DNA from: Nitrospira moscoviensis
GTDB taxonomy: Bacteria > Nitrospirota > Nitrospiria > Nitrospirales > Nitrospiraceae
DNA: 64,000 bases
Assembly (NCBI RefSeq): GCF_001273775.1
Contig: NZ_CP011801.1
Location: 4,442,001 to 4,506,000 of the forward strand
Reading direction: 5' to 3'
Shown here: in pieces, positions 32,471 through 39,517 of the stretch
Layout: each line of letters begins with the position of its first letter
Numbering within the stretch: the first letter of the stretch is position 1
Notes under the pieces: generated by a model
What the model was told of the DNA's origin: nothing
The model's input: the letters and a program-made list of their open reading frames with translations, nothing else
Database searches by the model: none
Program-made: the position numbers and the translations under genes

Positions 32471-32686
32471 CTACTTGAGCTTCTTTCGGAGGTCGTCTCT
32501 GATGACTGACCAGGCGTCTCCTGAGTCCGGCGCCGAGTCCGCTTCCAGCTCGCGACGGTCCAATTCGGCTGCTACATCGGCCGTGATCGGAGCAGCAAGC
32601 GCGGGATCGAGGCTGTCCCACAGCTTCCCCATCAGCTCAATGCGTTCTTCAGCGGTCAAATCGTCCAAAGGGATCGGATTACTCAT
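32471..32686 (-). CDS. Addiction-module antitoxin
   Basis: A 71-residue antitoxin of the putative addiction module component type, with LTAEERIELMGKLWDSLDP at the N-terminus, an acidic centre and a basic C-terminus (SVIRDDLRKKLK) that should bind the toxin. It precedes and is coupled to the ParE-like toxin. Such pairs are often mobile and stabilise genomic islands; this one sits at the boundary between the lipid operon and the glycosyltransferase operon. Confidence 0.8.
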   Translation of the reverse strand: MSNPIPLDDLTAEERIELMGKLWDSLDPALAAPITADVAAELDRRELEADSAPDSGDAWSVIRDDLRKKLK

Positions 32687-32768
32687 AGAACAAGTATAGG
32701 CACTTCGTTATAGAGCTGCAACTTGCCACGCTGACCGAACATCAGGGGATACGTTTGCAGACTTTCCT

Positions 32769-32832
32769 CATCGGTTTTCTTCAAAGGGCTCCAGCAGCGA
32801 CACAAACCGCTCGGTCCAGTTCCGCCAGGAAC
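32769..32832 (-). pseudogene. Duplicated 3' tail of a glycosyltransferase gene
   Basis: These 64 bases match, without gaps, the 3' end of the glycosyltransferase gene at 34111-34174. On the minus strand they encode SWRNWTERFVSLLEPFEENR then a stop, against SWRNWTERFVSLLEPFSEDR in the intact gene. The body of the second copy is missing. The two copies flank the lipoprotein and VPLPA genes at 32867-34089. Confidence 0.75.
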
Positions 32833-32866
32833 GAGTGGCCAACCCCCTTCGCTTGGACCTTCGTCT

Positions 32867-33523
32867 CTATGTCCTGAGCCTGCGGAACGCAGACAAGCAG
32901 AGACTAAGACCGGTGGAAAAGAGCACAGTGCCGGATGGCAAAGGCACGGGGGTTACCGAACTAATATTCCCTGCAACCATAGAAGTACTTGGAACTTGAG
33001 GATACGGGGCGTCGTCGGTGAATCGGAGCGTAAACCACTTGGTTCCGAATGCAGACGAGGGTGGAAGGGGTCCAAGCGCCGTACTATCAAGTGCCAGTCC
33101 GGAGAAGTCTTGCAAACTGAGAGTGAAGGCAAAGGGGTGACTTCCGTTGAGCGGTAAACCTGTTGTAGGGCTTCCCATCGAAAAAACGTCGCCAAGGCTG
33201 GTGTTACCGACCTGGATATCTCCAGGACCACCGGTTACGGAATAAGAACCAAATGAAAGGCTGAGCTGTGTAACGGCGCCATTGTACTGTCCACTGATTG
33301 GGTCCAAGGAAACATTAACGGTTGAAGTGTCATAGGTAAATGATCCGCTCATGCTTTGTCCAACAGTGAAGGGATGCGGCCCACTGCCGGAAAGACCGGT
33401 CACGTTCCCCTCAAAACTATACGTGATCAGAGCGGCCCGTGACTCTTGAAGCGGCACGAGCCCCAGTAGCAGGAACAGCGAGGCATACGAGGCACGGTAC
33501 GGTTTCAGCGGGTGTTTTATCAT
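32867..33523 (-). CDS. VPLPA-type CTERM secreted protein
   Basis: A 218-residue exported protein: a signal peptide (SYASLFLLLGLVPLQESRAA), a beta-rich mature part (ITYSFEGNVTGLSG, SGSFTYDTSTVNVSLDPISG) and a C-terminal sorting signal VPLPSGTVLFSTGLSLCLSA with an RR-containing tail. The tail nearly matches that of the protein at 24935-25441, so both should be handled by the same exosortase. The ATG overlaps the stop of the lipoprotein gene upstream (ATGA). Function unknown; composition suggests a surface or matrix protein. Confidence 0.75.
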   Translation of the reverse strand: MIKHPLKPYRASYASLFLLLGLVPLQESRAALITYSFEGNVTGLSGSGPHPFTVGQSMSGSFTYDTSTVNVSLDPISGQYNGAVTQLSLSFGSYSVTGGPGDIQVGNTSLGDVFSMGSPTTGLPLNGSHPFAFTLSLQDFSGLALDSTALGPLPPSSAFGTKWFTLRFTDDAPYPQVPSTSMVAGNISSVTPVPLPSGTVLFSTGLSLCLSAFRRLRT

Positions 33524-34089
33524 GGAGCGCAAAGGAAGAGCTTAGGCGGAGGCACCGGGGAGACGTTGGCCAAAAGAGTTTCTTCCTTTAAATATGACCT
33601 GGCGCTCGCGAGGTCTCGGCGGAGATCGACCGTACCATCCTCGGCATAAACGAAATCGCCGAGGTAGACCGCTCGTCCAGCAGGCACTTCGAACGCCCAA
33701 GTCTTTCGCGCCTGAGCGCTATTGAACCCGCTATACACATAGTGACCCGGCTGAACATCAAACATGAAATATTGTCGTGTCCCGACAATAGCTGTGATGG
33801 ACGCTTCCATTCTATTGAACCGCCAGCAGCTTCCAGTGATAGACTGATTTCGAGCGTCGTATTCATCTAGCGCCACGGTTAAGCCCGGGAAACTCCATCT
33901 CCCTTCGATACCTATTCCGTAAATGACGAGAGCGCGGCCATGTTTCGGCGTTAGCTTCTCAAACGTGTTGATTGAAACTGGAGTCACATCATTGAGCAGT
34001 AAACATCCGGAGCAAGCGACAGCCGTGGCGATAATTGCCGCTACTTGAAGCATCCGATTTGAGACATATCGGGTTATGGTCGTTTTCAT
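33520..34089 (-). CDS. Hypothetical lipoprotein
   Basis: A 189-residue lipoprotein with lipobox VACSGC. The mature part contains beta-rich segments (GRALVIYGIGIEGRWSFPGL, YFMFDVQPGHYVYSGFNSAQ, VPAGRAVYLGDFVYAEDGTV) resembling small envelope proteins that describe polymer or carbohydrate handling, but no family can be named. The start at 34089 follows AAGGG and yields the cleanest signal peptide. It overlaps the VPLPA gene downstream and begins 14 bases after the glycosyltransferase stop. Confidence 0.6.
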   Translation of the reverse strand: MKTTITRYVSNRMLQVAAIIATAVACSGCLLLNDVTPVSINTFEKLTPKHGRALVIYGIGIEGRWSFPGLTVALDEYDARNQSITGSCWRFNRMEASITAIVGTRQYFMFDVQPGHYVYSGFNSAQARKTWAFEVPAGRAVYLGDFVYAEDGTVDLRRDLASARSYLKEETLLANVSPVPPPKLFLCAP

Positions 34090-34103
34090 TCTACGTTGAC
34101 CCT

Positions 34104-35117
34104 TCATCCCCATCGATCCTCGCTAAACGGCTCCAGCAGCGACACGAAGCGCTCGGTCCAGTTCCGCCAGGAATGCCGGCGCGCATAGGCCACGCAGTCG
34201 GCCGGGTCGAGTTTGAGCGCGCCGAGCACGGCCTGCTTGAGATCCTCGTGCAGCACGCCCGTCTTCCCGTTCTGTACCACGTCGATTGGTCCGGTCACGG
34301 GATAGGCCGCGACCGGCACACCGCAGGCCATGGCTTCGAGCAGCACCAACCCGAACGTATCGGTCAGACTGGGAAACACGAACACATCGGCGGCGGCCAG
34401 ATGCGCGGTCAACTCCCGTCCAACCTTCTGGCCGGTGAACATGACGTGGGGATAGCGCCGGCGCAGCAGTTCCAAGTCAGGGCCGTCACCGACGACGTAC
34501 TTGGAGCCCGGCAGGTCGAGATTCAAGAACGCCTCGATGTTCTTCTCGACCGCCACGCGGCCCATGTACATCGCGATCGGCCGCGGTCCTGCAAGAAACG
34601 ACTTGGGACCCGGATGAAACACCTCTGCATCCACCCCTCGCGCCCAAATCGCCAGATTGCGGAATCCGCGTGCCTCCAGTTGACGCTTCATCGAATTGGT
34701 CGCCACCATAGTCCTCGTGGCGCGGCTGTGGTAGCGGCGCAGGTACGCGTAGGACCAGGCGATCGGGAGCGGAAACCGGGCGCGCACGTACTCCGGAAAC
34801 TGGGTGTGATACGACGTCGTACAGGGCAGCGACAGCCTGAAGCACAAGGCCGTGGCCGCATGGCCGAGCGGCCCTTCGGTGGCGATATGGATCGCCTGGG
34901 GACGAAATTCCCGTAGCGCGCGGGTCACGCCTCTTCGGGGAAACACAGCGAGGCGAATCGACGGATAGGTCGGGCAGGGATACGTGCGGAAGTCGAGCGG
35001 CGTGATGAAGCGCACCTCGTGCCCCAGGTCTTTCAAATGCGCGCCGGTCTGTCCGAGGGTGCGTACGACGCCGTTGATCTGCGGGTGCCACGCATCGGTG
35101 ACGATGGCAATGCGCAT
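34104..35117 (-). CDS. GT4-family glycosyltransferase, probable glycolipid synthase
   Basis: A 337-residue GT-B enzyme. The N-terminus reads RIAIVTDAWHPQINGVVRTL, a signature shared with SqdX/MgtA-like lipid glycosyltransferases. The C-terminal donor site has AMYMGRVAVEKNIEAFL, VGDGPDLELLRRRYP, and FVFPSLTDTFGLVLLEAMAC (the EX7E-type loop). Such enzymes glycosylate diacylglycerol. The product of PlcP is diacylglycerol, so the pairing matches phosphate-starvation lipid replacement in other bacteria; the acceptor here is inferred. GGGAG precedes the ATG at 35117. It lies 8 bases downstream of the membrane-protein gene that has a Pho-type box. Confidence 0.85.
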   Translation of the reverse strand: MRIAIVTDAWHPQINGVVRTLGQTGAHLKDLGHEVRFITPLDFRTYPCPTYPSIRLAVFPRRGVTRALREFRPQAIHIATEGPLGHAATALCFRLSLPCTTSYHTQFPEYVRARFPLPIAWSYAYLRRYHSRATRTMVATNSMKRQLEARGFRNLAIWARGVDAEVFHPGPKSFLAGPRPIAMYMGRVAVEKNIEAFLNLDLPGSKYVVGDGPDLELLRRRYPHVMFTGQKVGRELTAHLAAADVFVFPSLTDTFGLVLLEAMACGVPVAAYPVTGPIDVVQNGKTGVLHEDLKQAVLGALKLDPADCVAYARRHSWRNWTERFVSLLEPFSEDRWG

Positions 35118-35125
35118 GGGCTCCC

Positions 35126-36082
35126 TCACCGCCACGGGTCCGCTCGCTCTGCCTGCGCGACCGCCCCGACGCCCGCTACTCCGAGCGCCATCGGATCTCT
35201 CCGCTCATCCAGACCGAGCGGCTCGCGCCGGAGTTCGGTGCCGCTCCGCGAGCGATAGACCAGTTCGTCGGTCTGGACGTCGTATTCGGGAATATCCTGA
35301 TTCTCCCAGCGCTTGGTGAAGTACTGGTAAAAAAGCGTATAGAGGCCATGATGGTTCACATTATATTGAAAGACGTATTCGGGCATCGATCGGACATCCA
35401 GCCCCGTGTGGTAGTGCTGGAGCCAGAGATAGTCGCCGAGAATGATCATCCGGATGTGCGGGCGATCCGAATAGAGTTTGAGGCGGATGACCTTGCCCGT
35501 GGCCCGCAGCCGTTTGATGAAGGCGATCGTCTCCTTGAGCTCCTCGCGAAACCGATCCGGCGAAATATCCGGGTGCGAGAGCGATTGCGCCCTGCGCGCG
35601 GCCTCCTCGCTGAAGGGGTTGAGGAGCAGCAATTTGGCCTCCAGACAGGTGTCCAGCAGCGCGTGAAGTTCGGCCTTGTCCCCGACGACGCTCCCCCGGC
35701 CGGTCACCCCGATGGCCAACACCGTTCGCCCCAATCCGTCGCGCTCTTTCAGTTCCCGGATCCGTCTCTCCGCTGCGGGATCGTGGGCGGGAAAGAACGA
35801 GACGAGCCCCGCCGCGTCGGCCAAGTCGGCATGGCGACGATCTTGGACGCTGCGCCAGAGAAAGTTGAACAACATGATCAGCAGCACGGCGATGGCCACT
35901 TCGACCGTCAGCGACACGACACGTTCGTGCTCCACGCGGCTCCAAAACGAGAGGAACTGGCGGGCCAGACTGGGCAACGACCAGGCCACGCCGGCGCTCA
36001 CGGTGACGACGACGGCGTGAAACAACAACGAGCCGACTTCTGTATGGAAATGGCGGACGCTCGGTCGAGACGGCCTGGGCAT
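35126..36082 (-). CDS. Two-helix membrane protein with cytoplasmic domain, unknown
   Basis: A 318-residue protein with two membrane helices (LLFHAVVVTVSAGVAWSLPS; VSLTVEVAIAVLLIMLFNFL) and a large soluble C-terminal domain. The latter contains ELHALLDTCLEAKLLLLNPF, RLKLYSDRPHIRMIILGDYL and WLQHYHTGLDVRSMPEYVFQ, reminiscent of phospholipase-D-like or signalling modules in bacterial defence and lipid systems, but no HKD motif is present. The start at 36082 is supported by GAGGAG and by the box array 57 bases upstream; a Met at 36109 is the alternative. It forms an operon with the glycosyltransferase. Confidence 0.6.
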   Translation of the reverse strand: MPRPSRPSVRHFHTEVGSLLFHAVVVTVSAGVAWSLPSLARQFLSFWSRVEHERVVSLTVEVAIAVLLIMLFNFLWRSVQDRRHADLADAAGLVSFFPAHDPAAERRIRELKERDGLGRTVLAIGVTGRGSVVGDKAELHALLDTCLEAKLLLLNPFSEEAARRAQSLSHPDISPDRFREELKETIAFIKRLRATGKVIRLKLYSDRPHIRMIILGDYLWLQHYHTGLDVRSMPEYVFQYNVNHHGLYTLFYQYFTKRWENQDIPEYDVQTDELVYRSRSGTELRREPLGLDERRDPMALGVAGVGAVAQAERADPWR

Positions 36083-36139
36083 GATGCTCCTCGCGACGCT
36101 GGCCTTCATGAAGCTGTCCTTCCAGCATCTCCGGTGGAC

Positions 36140-36178
36140 GTTACAGGCTCGTAAATTCCGCACCAACAAGCGGTAACA
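36140..36178 (-). promoter_or_regulatory. Pho-box-like array before the glycosyltransferase operon
   Basis: GTTACA (36140), GTAAAT (36151), ACCAAC (36162) and GTAACA (36173) lie on an 11-base register, 57 bases from the start at 36082. Confidence 0.55.
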
Positions 36179-36264
36179 CTTTCGCGCGGCGGTTCCAAGG
36201 CGGTCGCGCGGGCCCGAGCGCCGCTTGCTACGGGAGAGACGCGGCTCGCCGGACAAGAGCGAAA

Positions 36265-36281
36265 TTTACCGCCCAGTAACA
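36265..36281 (+). promoter_or_regulatory. Pho-box-like repeat pair before the CBS gene
   Basis: TTTACC (36265) and GTAACA (36276) are 11 bases apart and end 65 bases before the start at 36347. Confidence 0.45.
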
Positions 36282-36346
36282 ATGCCCTGACACGGCTGCA
36301 ACCGCTGGCTCGTACGATGAGAGCATAACCACTAAGGAGGAGCCCG

Positions 36347-36730
36347 ATGGTGACAGTGGGTCAACTGATGAAGCGGGAACTGGTTGCGGTGGACGCGGGC
36401 ACGTCGGTGGTCGACGCAGCGAAACTGATGAAGGCCTGCAACGTAGGGAGCGTGCTGGTGAAGCAGGACGGCGCGACGGTGGGCATCGTCACCGAGGCCG
36501 ATATCGTCAAGAAAGTGATCGGCGCCGACCGCGGCGCCTGTTTCGTTCCCGTCGAAGAGATCATGAGCAGTCCCGTGGTGGGAATCGAAGAACGGCGGCC
36601 CTTGACGGAGGCCGCCGATCTCATGGCCAAACACCACACCCGACATCTTGGGGTCACCAAAGGCGGCGCGATGGTCGGCATCCTCTCCGTGCGCGACCTC
36701 CTGCGTCCCGTGTCGGTCGACGACTTCTAG
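36347..36730 (+). CDS. CBS-domain pair protein
   Basis: A 127-residue protein consisting of two CBS domains: VGQLMKRELVAVDAGTSVVD / VGSVLVKQDGATVGIVTEAD and VEEIMSSPVVGIEERRPLTE / HTRHLGVTKGGAMVGILSVR. Tandem CBS modules bind adenine nucleotides and act as energy or redox sensors on partner proteins. AGGAGGAG precedes the ATG. It has its own candidate Pho box, so its partner may be within this regulon. Confidence 0.85.
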   Translation: MVTVGQLMKRELVAVDAGTSVVDAAKLMKACNVGSVLVKQDGATVGIVTEADIVKKVIGADRGACFVPVEEIMSSPVVGIEERRPLTEAADLMAKHHTRHLGVTKGGAMVGILSVRDLLRPVSVDDF

Positions 36731-36814
36731 GCTCGCGTCTCCTCGTTATCGCAGCCGCTCGTCCGCACGGGACGTGAGGACACCGCTCCGCCGCGCCTTT
36801 TTCTGACGACGGAA

Positions 36815-37522
36815 TTACAGCGTCCGCAGCTTGTAGCCGATGCCGCGGACCGTGACGATGGAGCGGGGGCTGGAGGGATCCGTTTCGATCTTATGGCGGA
36901 GTGAATGAATATGCACGTCCAGCGCATGCTCTTCGAGCGCATAGCCCTCACCCCACACGCGGTTCAGCATCTCCTGCCGGGAGAAGACCCGCCCGGGTGA
37001 TTCCATGAATTGGCGGAGGATCTGAAACTCTTTCGGGGTCAGGTCGACCAGCCGCCGATTGACGGTCACTTCGTGCCGATCCAAGTCCATGTGGATCGGA
37101 CCGACCGTGTAGTGCGTCGTCGCGTCGGCCCGCCGGTCCTGCCGTCGGAGGATGGCGCGCACGCGCGCCACCAGTTCGCGCGCGCTCTGATTGCATACGA
37201 CGAGGTCGATGTCCCGCTCATAGTCCTGGAGGCATTCGTCGTCCGAACAAGGCGTGGGGCCGTGTTGCACGGCGACGATGGGGACGGCAAACAGGGACCG
37301 CCACTGGCGCAGAAGCGACGTCGTTGCGTACCGCCGATCGATGACGATCACGGCCGGCGGCGAGGCCTTCGCTTCGGCAAGCGCGGCGGCCTCGCTGGTG
37401 ACGACCGTGCTCTTGGTGCCGCCGGACTCCAGTCCCTTCTTGAGCGCCAGCGCGAGCGGTTCGGCCGTGAGGAAAATCAGTATGGAGTCGCGCACAGCGA
37501 TCGTCGAGGCCCCGGTGGTCAT
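36815..37522 (-). CDS. PhoB-like regulator with degenerate receiver (paralogue)
   Basis: A 235-residue paralogue of the regulator at 13980-14675. The winged helix is intact and nearly identical in the recognition region (VWGEGYALEEHALDVHIHSL, VRGIGYKLRTL). The receiver again lacks the acidic pair (ILIFLTAEPLA) and the KPF Lys (DLVVCNQSARELVARVRAIL), while keeping an Asp in AVIVIDRRY and the shared CSDDECLQDYE segment. This shared divergence suggests a defined alternative signalling mode rather than decay. The start is uncertain: ATG at 37522, GTG at 37504 (which would match the usual box distance) or GTG at 37552. It is divergent from the second pstS. Confidence 0.8.
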   Translation of the reverse strand: MTTGASTIAVRDSILIFLTAEPLALALKKGLESGGTKSTVVTSEAAALAEAKASPPAVIVIDRRYATTSLLRQWRSLFAVPIVAVQHGPTPCSDDECLQDYERDIDLVVCNQSARELVARVRAILRRQDRRADATTHYTVGPIHMDLDRHEVTVNRRLVDLTPKEFQILRQFMESPGRVFSRQEMLNRVWGEGYALEEHALDVHIHSLRHKIETDPSSPRSIVTVRGIGYKLRTL

Positions 37523-37558
37523 GGCGTGTGATACTAGGAGAATCCCCGGCACGGAGTC

Positions 37559-37586
37559 GTTAGCCCGGTGTTAATTGTCGGTAAAC
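37559..37586 (-). promoter_or_regulatory. Pho-box-like repeats before the third regulator
   Basis: GTTAGC (37559), GTTAAT (37570) and GTAAAC (37581) at 11-base steps, next to but separate from the array at 37621 that faces the second pstS. Confidence 0.6.
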
Positions 37587-37620
37587 TTCCTTGACGCCGT
37601 AGTCCATAGAGCTGTCCCGA

Positions 37621-37637
37621 GTTAACGCGGAGTTAAC
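37621..37637 (+). promoter_or_regulatory. Pho-box-like repeats before the second pstS
   Basis: Two perfect GTTAAC units at 37621 and 37632, 11 bases apart, 84 bases before the start at 37722; a weak third unit (ATTGAT) follows at 37643. Confidence 0.65.
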
Positions 37638-37721
37638 ACCGGATTGATTATCCGGAAACGTCGCTTTCTTAGAGTAGTGCGGATTGCGGTCTCAACGAGG
37701 GTACGCGGAGGCAGGATACCG

Positions 37722-38756
37722 ATGAGTATGCGTTGTCTGAGGGTATGGATCCACTTGACTTGCCTGGGGCTTGTCATGCTTGCCCCGTCGGGCACTTCCG
37801 GGCAAGTGCGGCCGGAGCTGGACCCTCTTATCCCGCCTTATCAATTCAGCGAAGCCGTCACCGGCAAGTTCTCCGTCGCCGGATCGGACAGCATGAAGCC
37901 GCTGATACAAGCCTGGGTGGAGGAACTGAGGCGCCGCCATCCCGGCGTCCACATCGCCATAGACAGCGCCGGCTCCCAGACAGGCCTCCAGGCGGTCCTT
38001 GAGCACCGGGCTGAGGTCGCCGCGATGTCACGGCGCATGACGGCGAAGGAGATCGGCGAGTTCGTCCGGGAGTACGGGTACGAGCCGACCGAGATCCCGG
38101 TGGCCGTCGACGCCATGGCGATCTTCGTGCATCGCGACAATCCGGTCGCCGGTCTCTCGCTGGAAGAGCTCGACTCGATATTCTGCGTGCAACGGCGGCG
38201 CGGATTGAGCTACGTGGTCGACTCCTGGGGGCTGGTGGGATTGATGGACGAATGGTTCGACGCCCCGATTCACCTCTACGGACGCAACGGCAATTCGGGC
38301 ACCAGCTACTTCTTTCGGGAAGAGGTCTGCAAAGGCGGTTCGTTTCGCCCGCAGATGGTCAACGGGGACGGGTCGGCCTCCGTCGTGCTGGACGTCATGA
38401 ACGATCGGCAGGGGATCGGCTTCAGCGCGGTCGGCTATCGCACCTCGATGGTGAGACCCGTGCCGATCGCGGCAGTCAAGGGCGGGCGCTACGTGAAGCC
38501 GACCTTCGAGAACGCCATGAACGGCACGTACCCGCTCAGGCGCCATCTCTACCTCTATCTCGCCCAGCAGACCAACCAAGCCCCGTCACCGCCGATTGCA
38601 CGGTTGGTGCAATTCGCGTTGAGCGCGCAAGGACAGCAACTCGCCTTGGACCACGGGTACTTTCCGTTGACGCTGCAAGAGATTACCCGGCTGCAGGCCA
38701 AATGGTCGGCCGTCAAGGCCGCGCTTGTGCCTACGACTCCCCGTCCGGCAAACTAG
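37722..38756 (+). CDS. Second PstS-type phosphate-binding protein
   Basis: A 344-residue exported substrate-binding protein: a signal peptide (WIHLTCLGLVMLAPSGTSGQ), then PstS-type binding loops FSVAGSDSMKPLIQAWVEEL, IDSAGSQTGLQAVLEHRAEV and YGRNGNSGTSYFFREEV. It diverges from the operon PstS and has no permease genes beside it, so it either feeds PstCA or acts as a secreted phosphate scavenger or sensor. GGAGGCAGG precedes the ATG. It is followed by a lipoprotein and a convergent phosphate-type porin, forming a second uptake module. Confidence 0.88.
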   Translation: MSMRCLRVWIHLTCLGLVMLAPSGTSGQVRPELDPLIPPYQFSEAVTGKFSVAGSDSMKPLIQAWVEELRRRHPGVHIAIDSAGSQTGLQAVLEHRAEVAAMSRRMTAKEIGEFVREYGYEPTEIPVAVDAMAIFVHRDNPVAGLSLEELDSIFCVQRRRGLSYVVDSWGLVGLMDEWFDAPIHLYGRNGNSGTSYFFREEVCKGGSFRPQMVNGDGSASVVLDVMNDRQGIGFSAVGYRTSMVRPVPIAAVKGGRYVKPTFENAMNGTYPLRRHLYLYLAQQTNQAPSPPIARLVQFALSAQGQQLALDHGYFPLTLQEITRLQAKWSAVKAALVPTTPRPAN

Positions 38757-38782
38757 CGCTTAGTTCGGCCACCGGGAGGTCT

Positions 38783-39517
38783 GTGCGGAACCGACACTCA
38801 CCCATCCCCTTGCTTGCCCTGGGCGCACTGTCGGCCATGCTGGGCTGCCAACCGGCCGCGATCGTCACCATGGCGCTGTACGAGACGCCTCAGGCCTACG
38901 TGCGTCTGCAGACCGACCCGGCGGCCACCGGCAAGGATGGACACAGCCATCCGGCTCATATTAGCCCAGAGATCATGGCGGCGGCGCTCGCAGGCATTGT
39001 GATCGAAGAGCCGGCGACCCGCCTCCCCGTCTATGACGACCTCTCTCAGCCGAGGCGGCGCCAGGCTTTGACGGATAAAGAGATCGCGCAACTGGCTCCC
39101 CTGCTCAGTCTCGCGTTGGAGAAGGCCACCCCGGAGGAAGTGGTCGCCTTCTACGAATCCGTCAGATTTCCCGGGGGAAGACGGGAAGTGACGTCAGGCG
39201 GGCTGTTCGTAGTCGGGGATGAGCTGCATGTCATCCTAAGCAACCTGCGTTCCGACGCGCGTTACATGGCGGATGTCGGCGCTGCGGATCACCAGGACGA
39301 CCGCATGACGCCCATGCGGCCGATCGCACCGCAGCCTGGATCCCTGTCGTTTACACCGAAGTCCGCCGCCCGAGATCCGGCCCCCGCAGGGCTGAAAAGG
39401 CTACTGTATTGGGACCGCCGGGAACTGATCATCCACTATCGGCATCTGGCGCCGCGGCGGTTGGAGTCCTCTGTCCCAACTTCCGGCACTTTACCTGAGC
39501 CGGGCTCCTCGCGCTAG
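38783..39517 (+). CDS. Hypothetical lipoprotein downstream of the second pstS
   Basis: A 244-residue lipoprotein (lipobox SAMLGC). The mature part is helical with Pro-rich linkers; LTDKEIAQLAPLLSLALEKA and EEVVAFYESVRFPGGRREVT are the clearest segments, and LYWDRRELIIHYRHL is near the end. No family is recognised. The GTG start is preceded by GGGAGGT and lies 26 bases after the PstS stop, so the two are co-transcribed. Its 3' end overlaps the convergent porin gene by 4 bases. A role in outer-membrane phosphate uptake is suggested by neighbours only. Confidence 0.6.
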   Translation: MRNRHSPIPLLALGALSAMLGCQPAAIVTMALYETPQAYVRLQTDPAATGKDGHSHPAHISPEIMAAALAGIVIEEPATRLPVYDDLSQPRRRQALTDKEIAQLAPLLSLALEKATPEEVVAFYESVRFPGGRREVTSGGLFVVGDELHVILSNLRSDARYMADVGAADHQDDRMTPMRPIAPQPGSLSFTPKSAARDPAPAGLKRLLYWDRRELIIHYRHLAPRRLESSVPTSGTLPEPGSSR

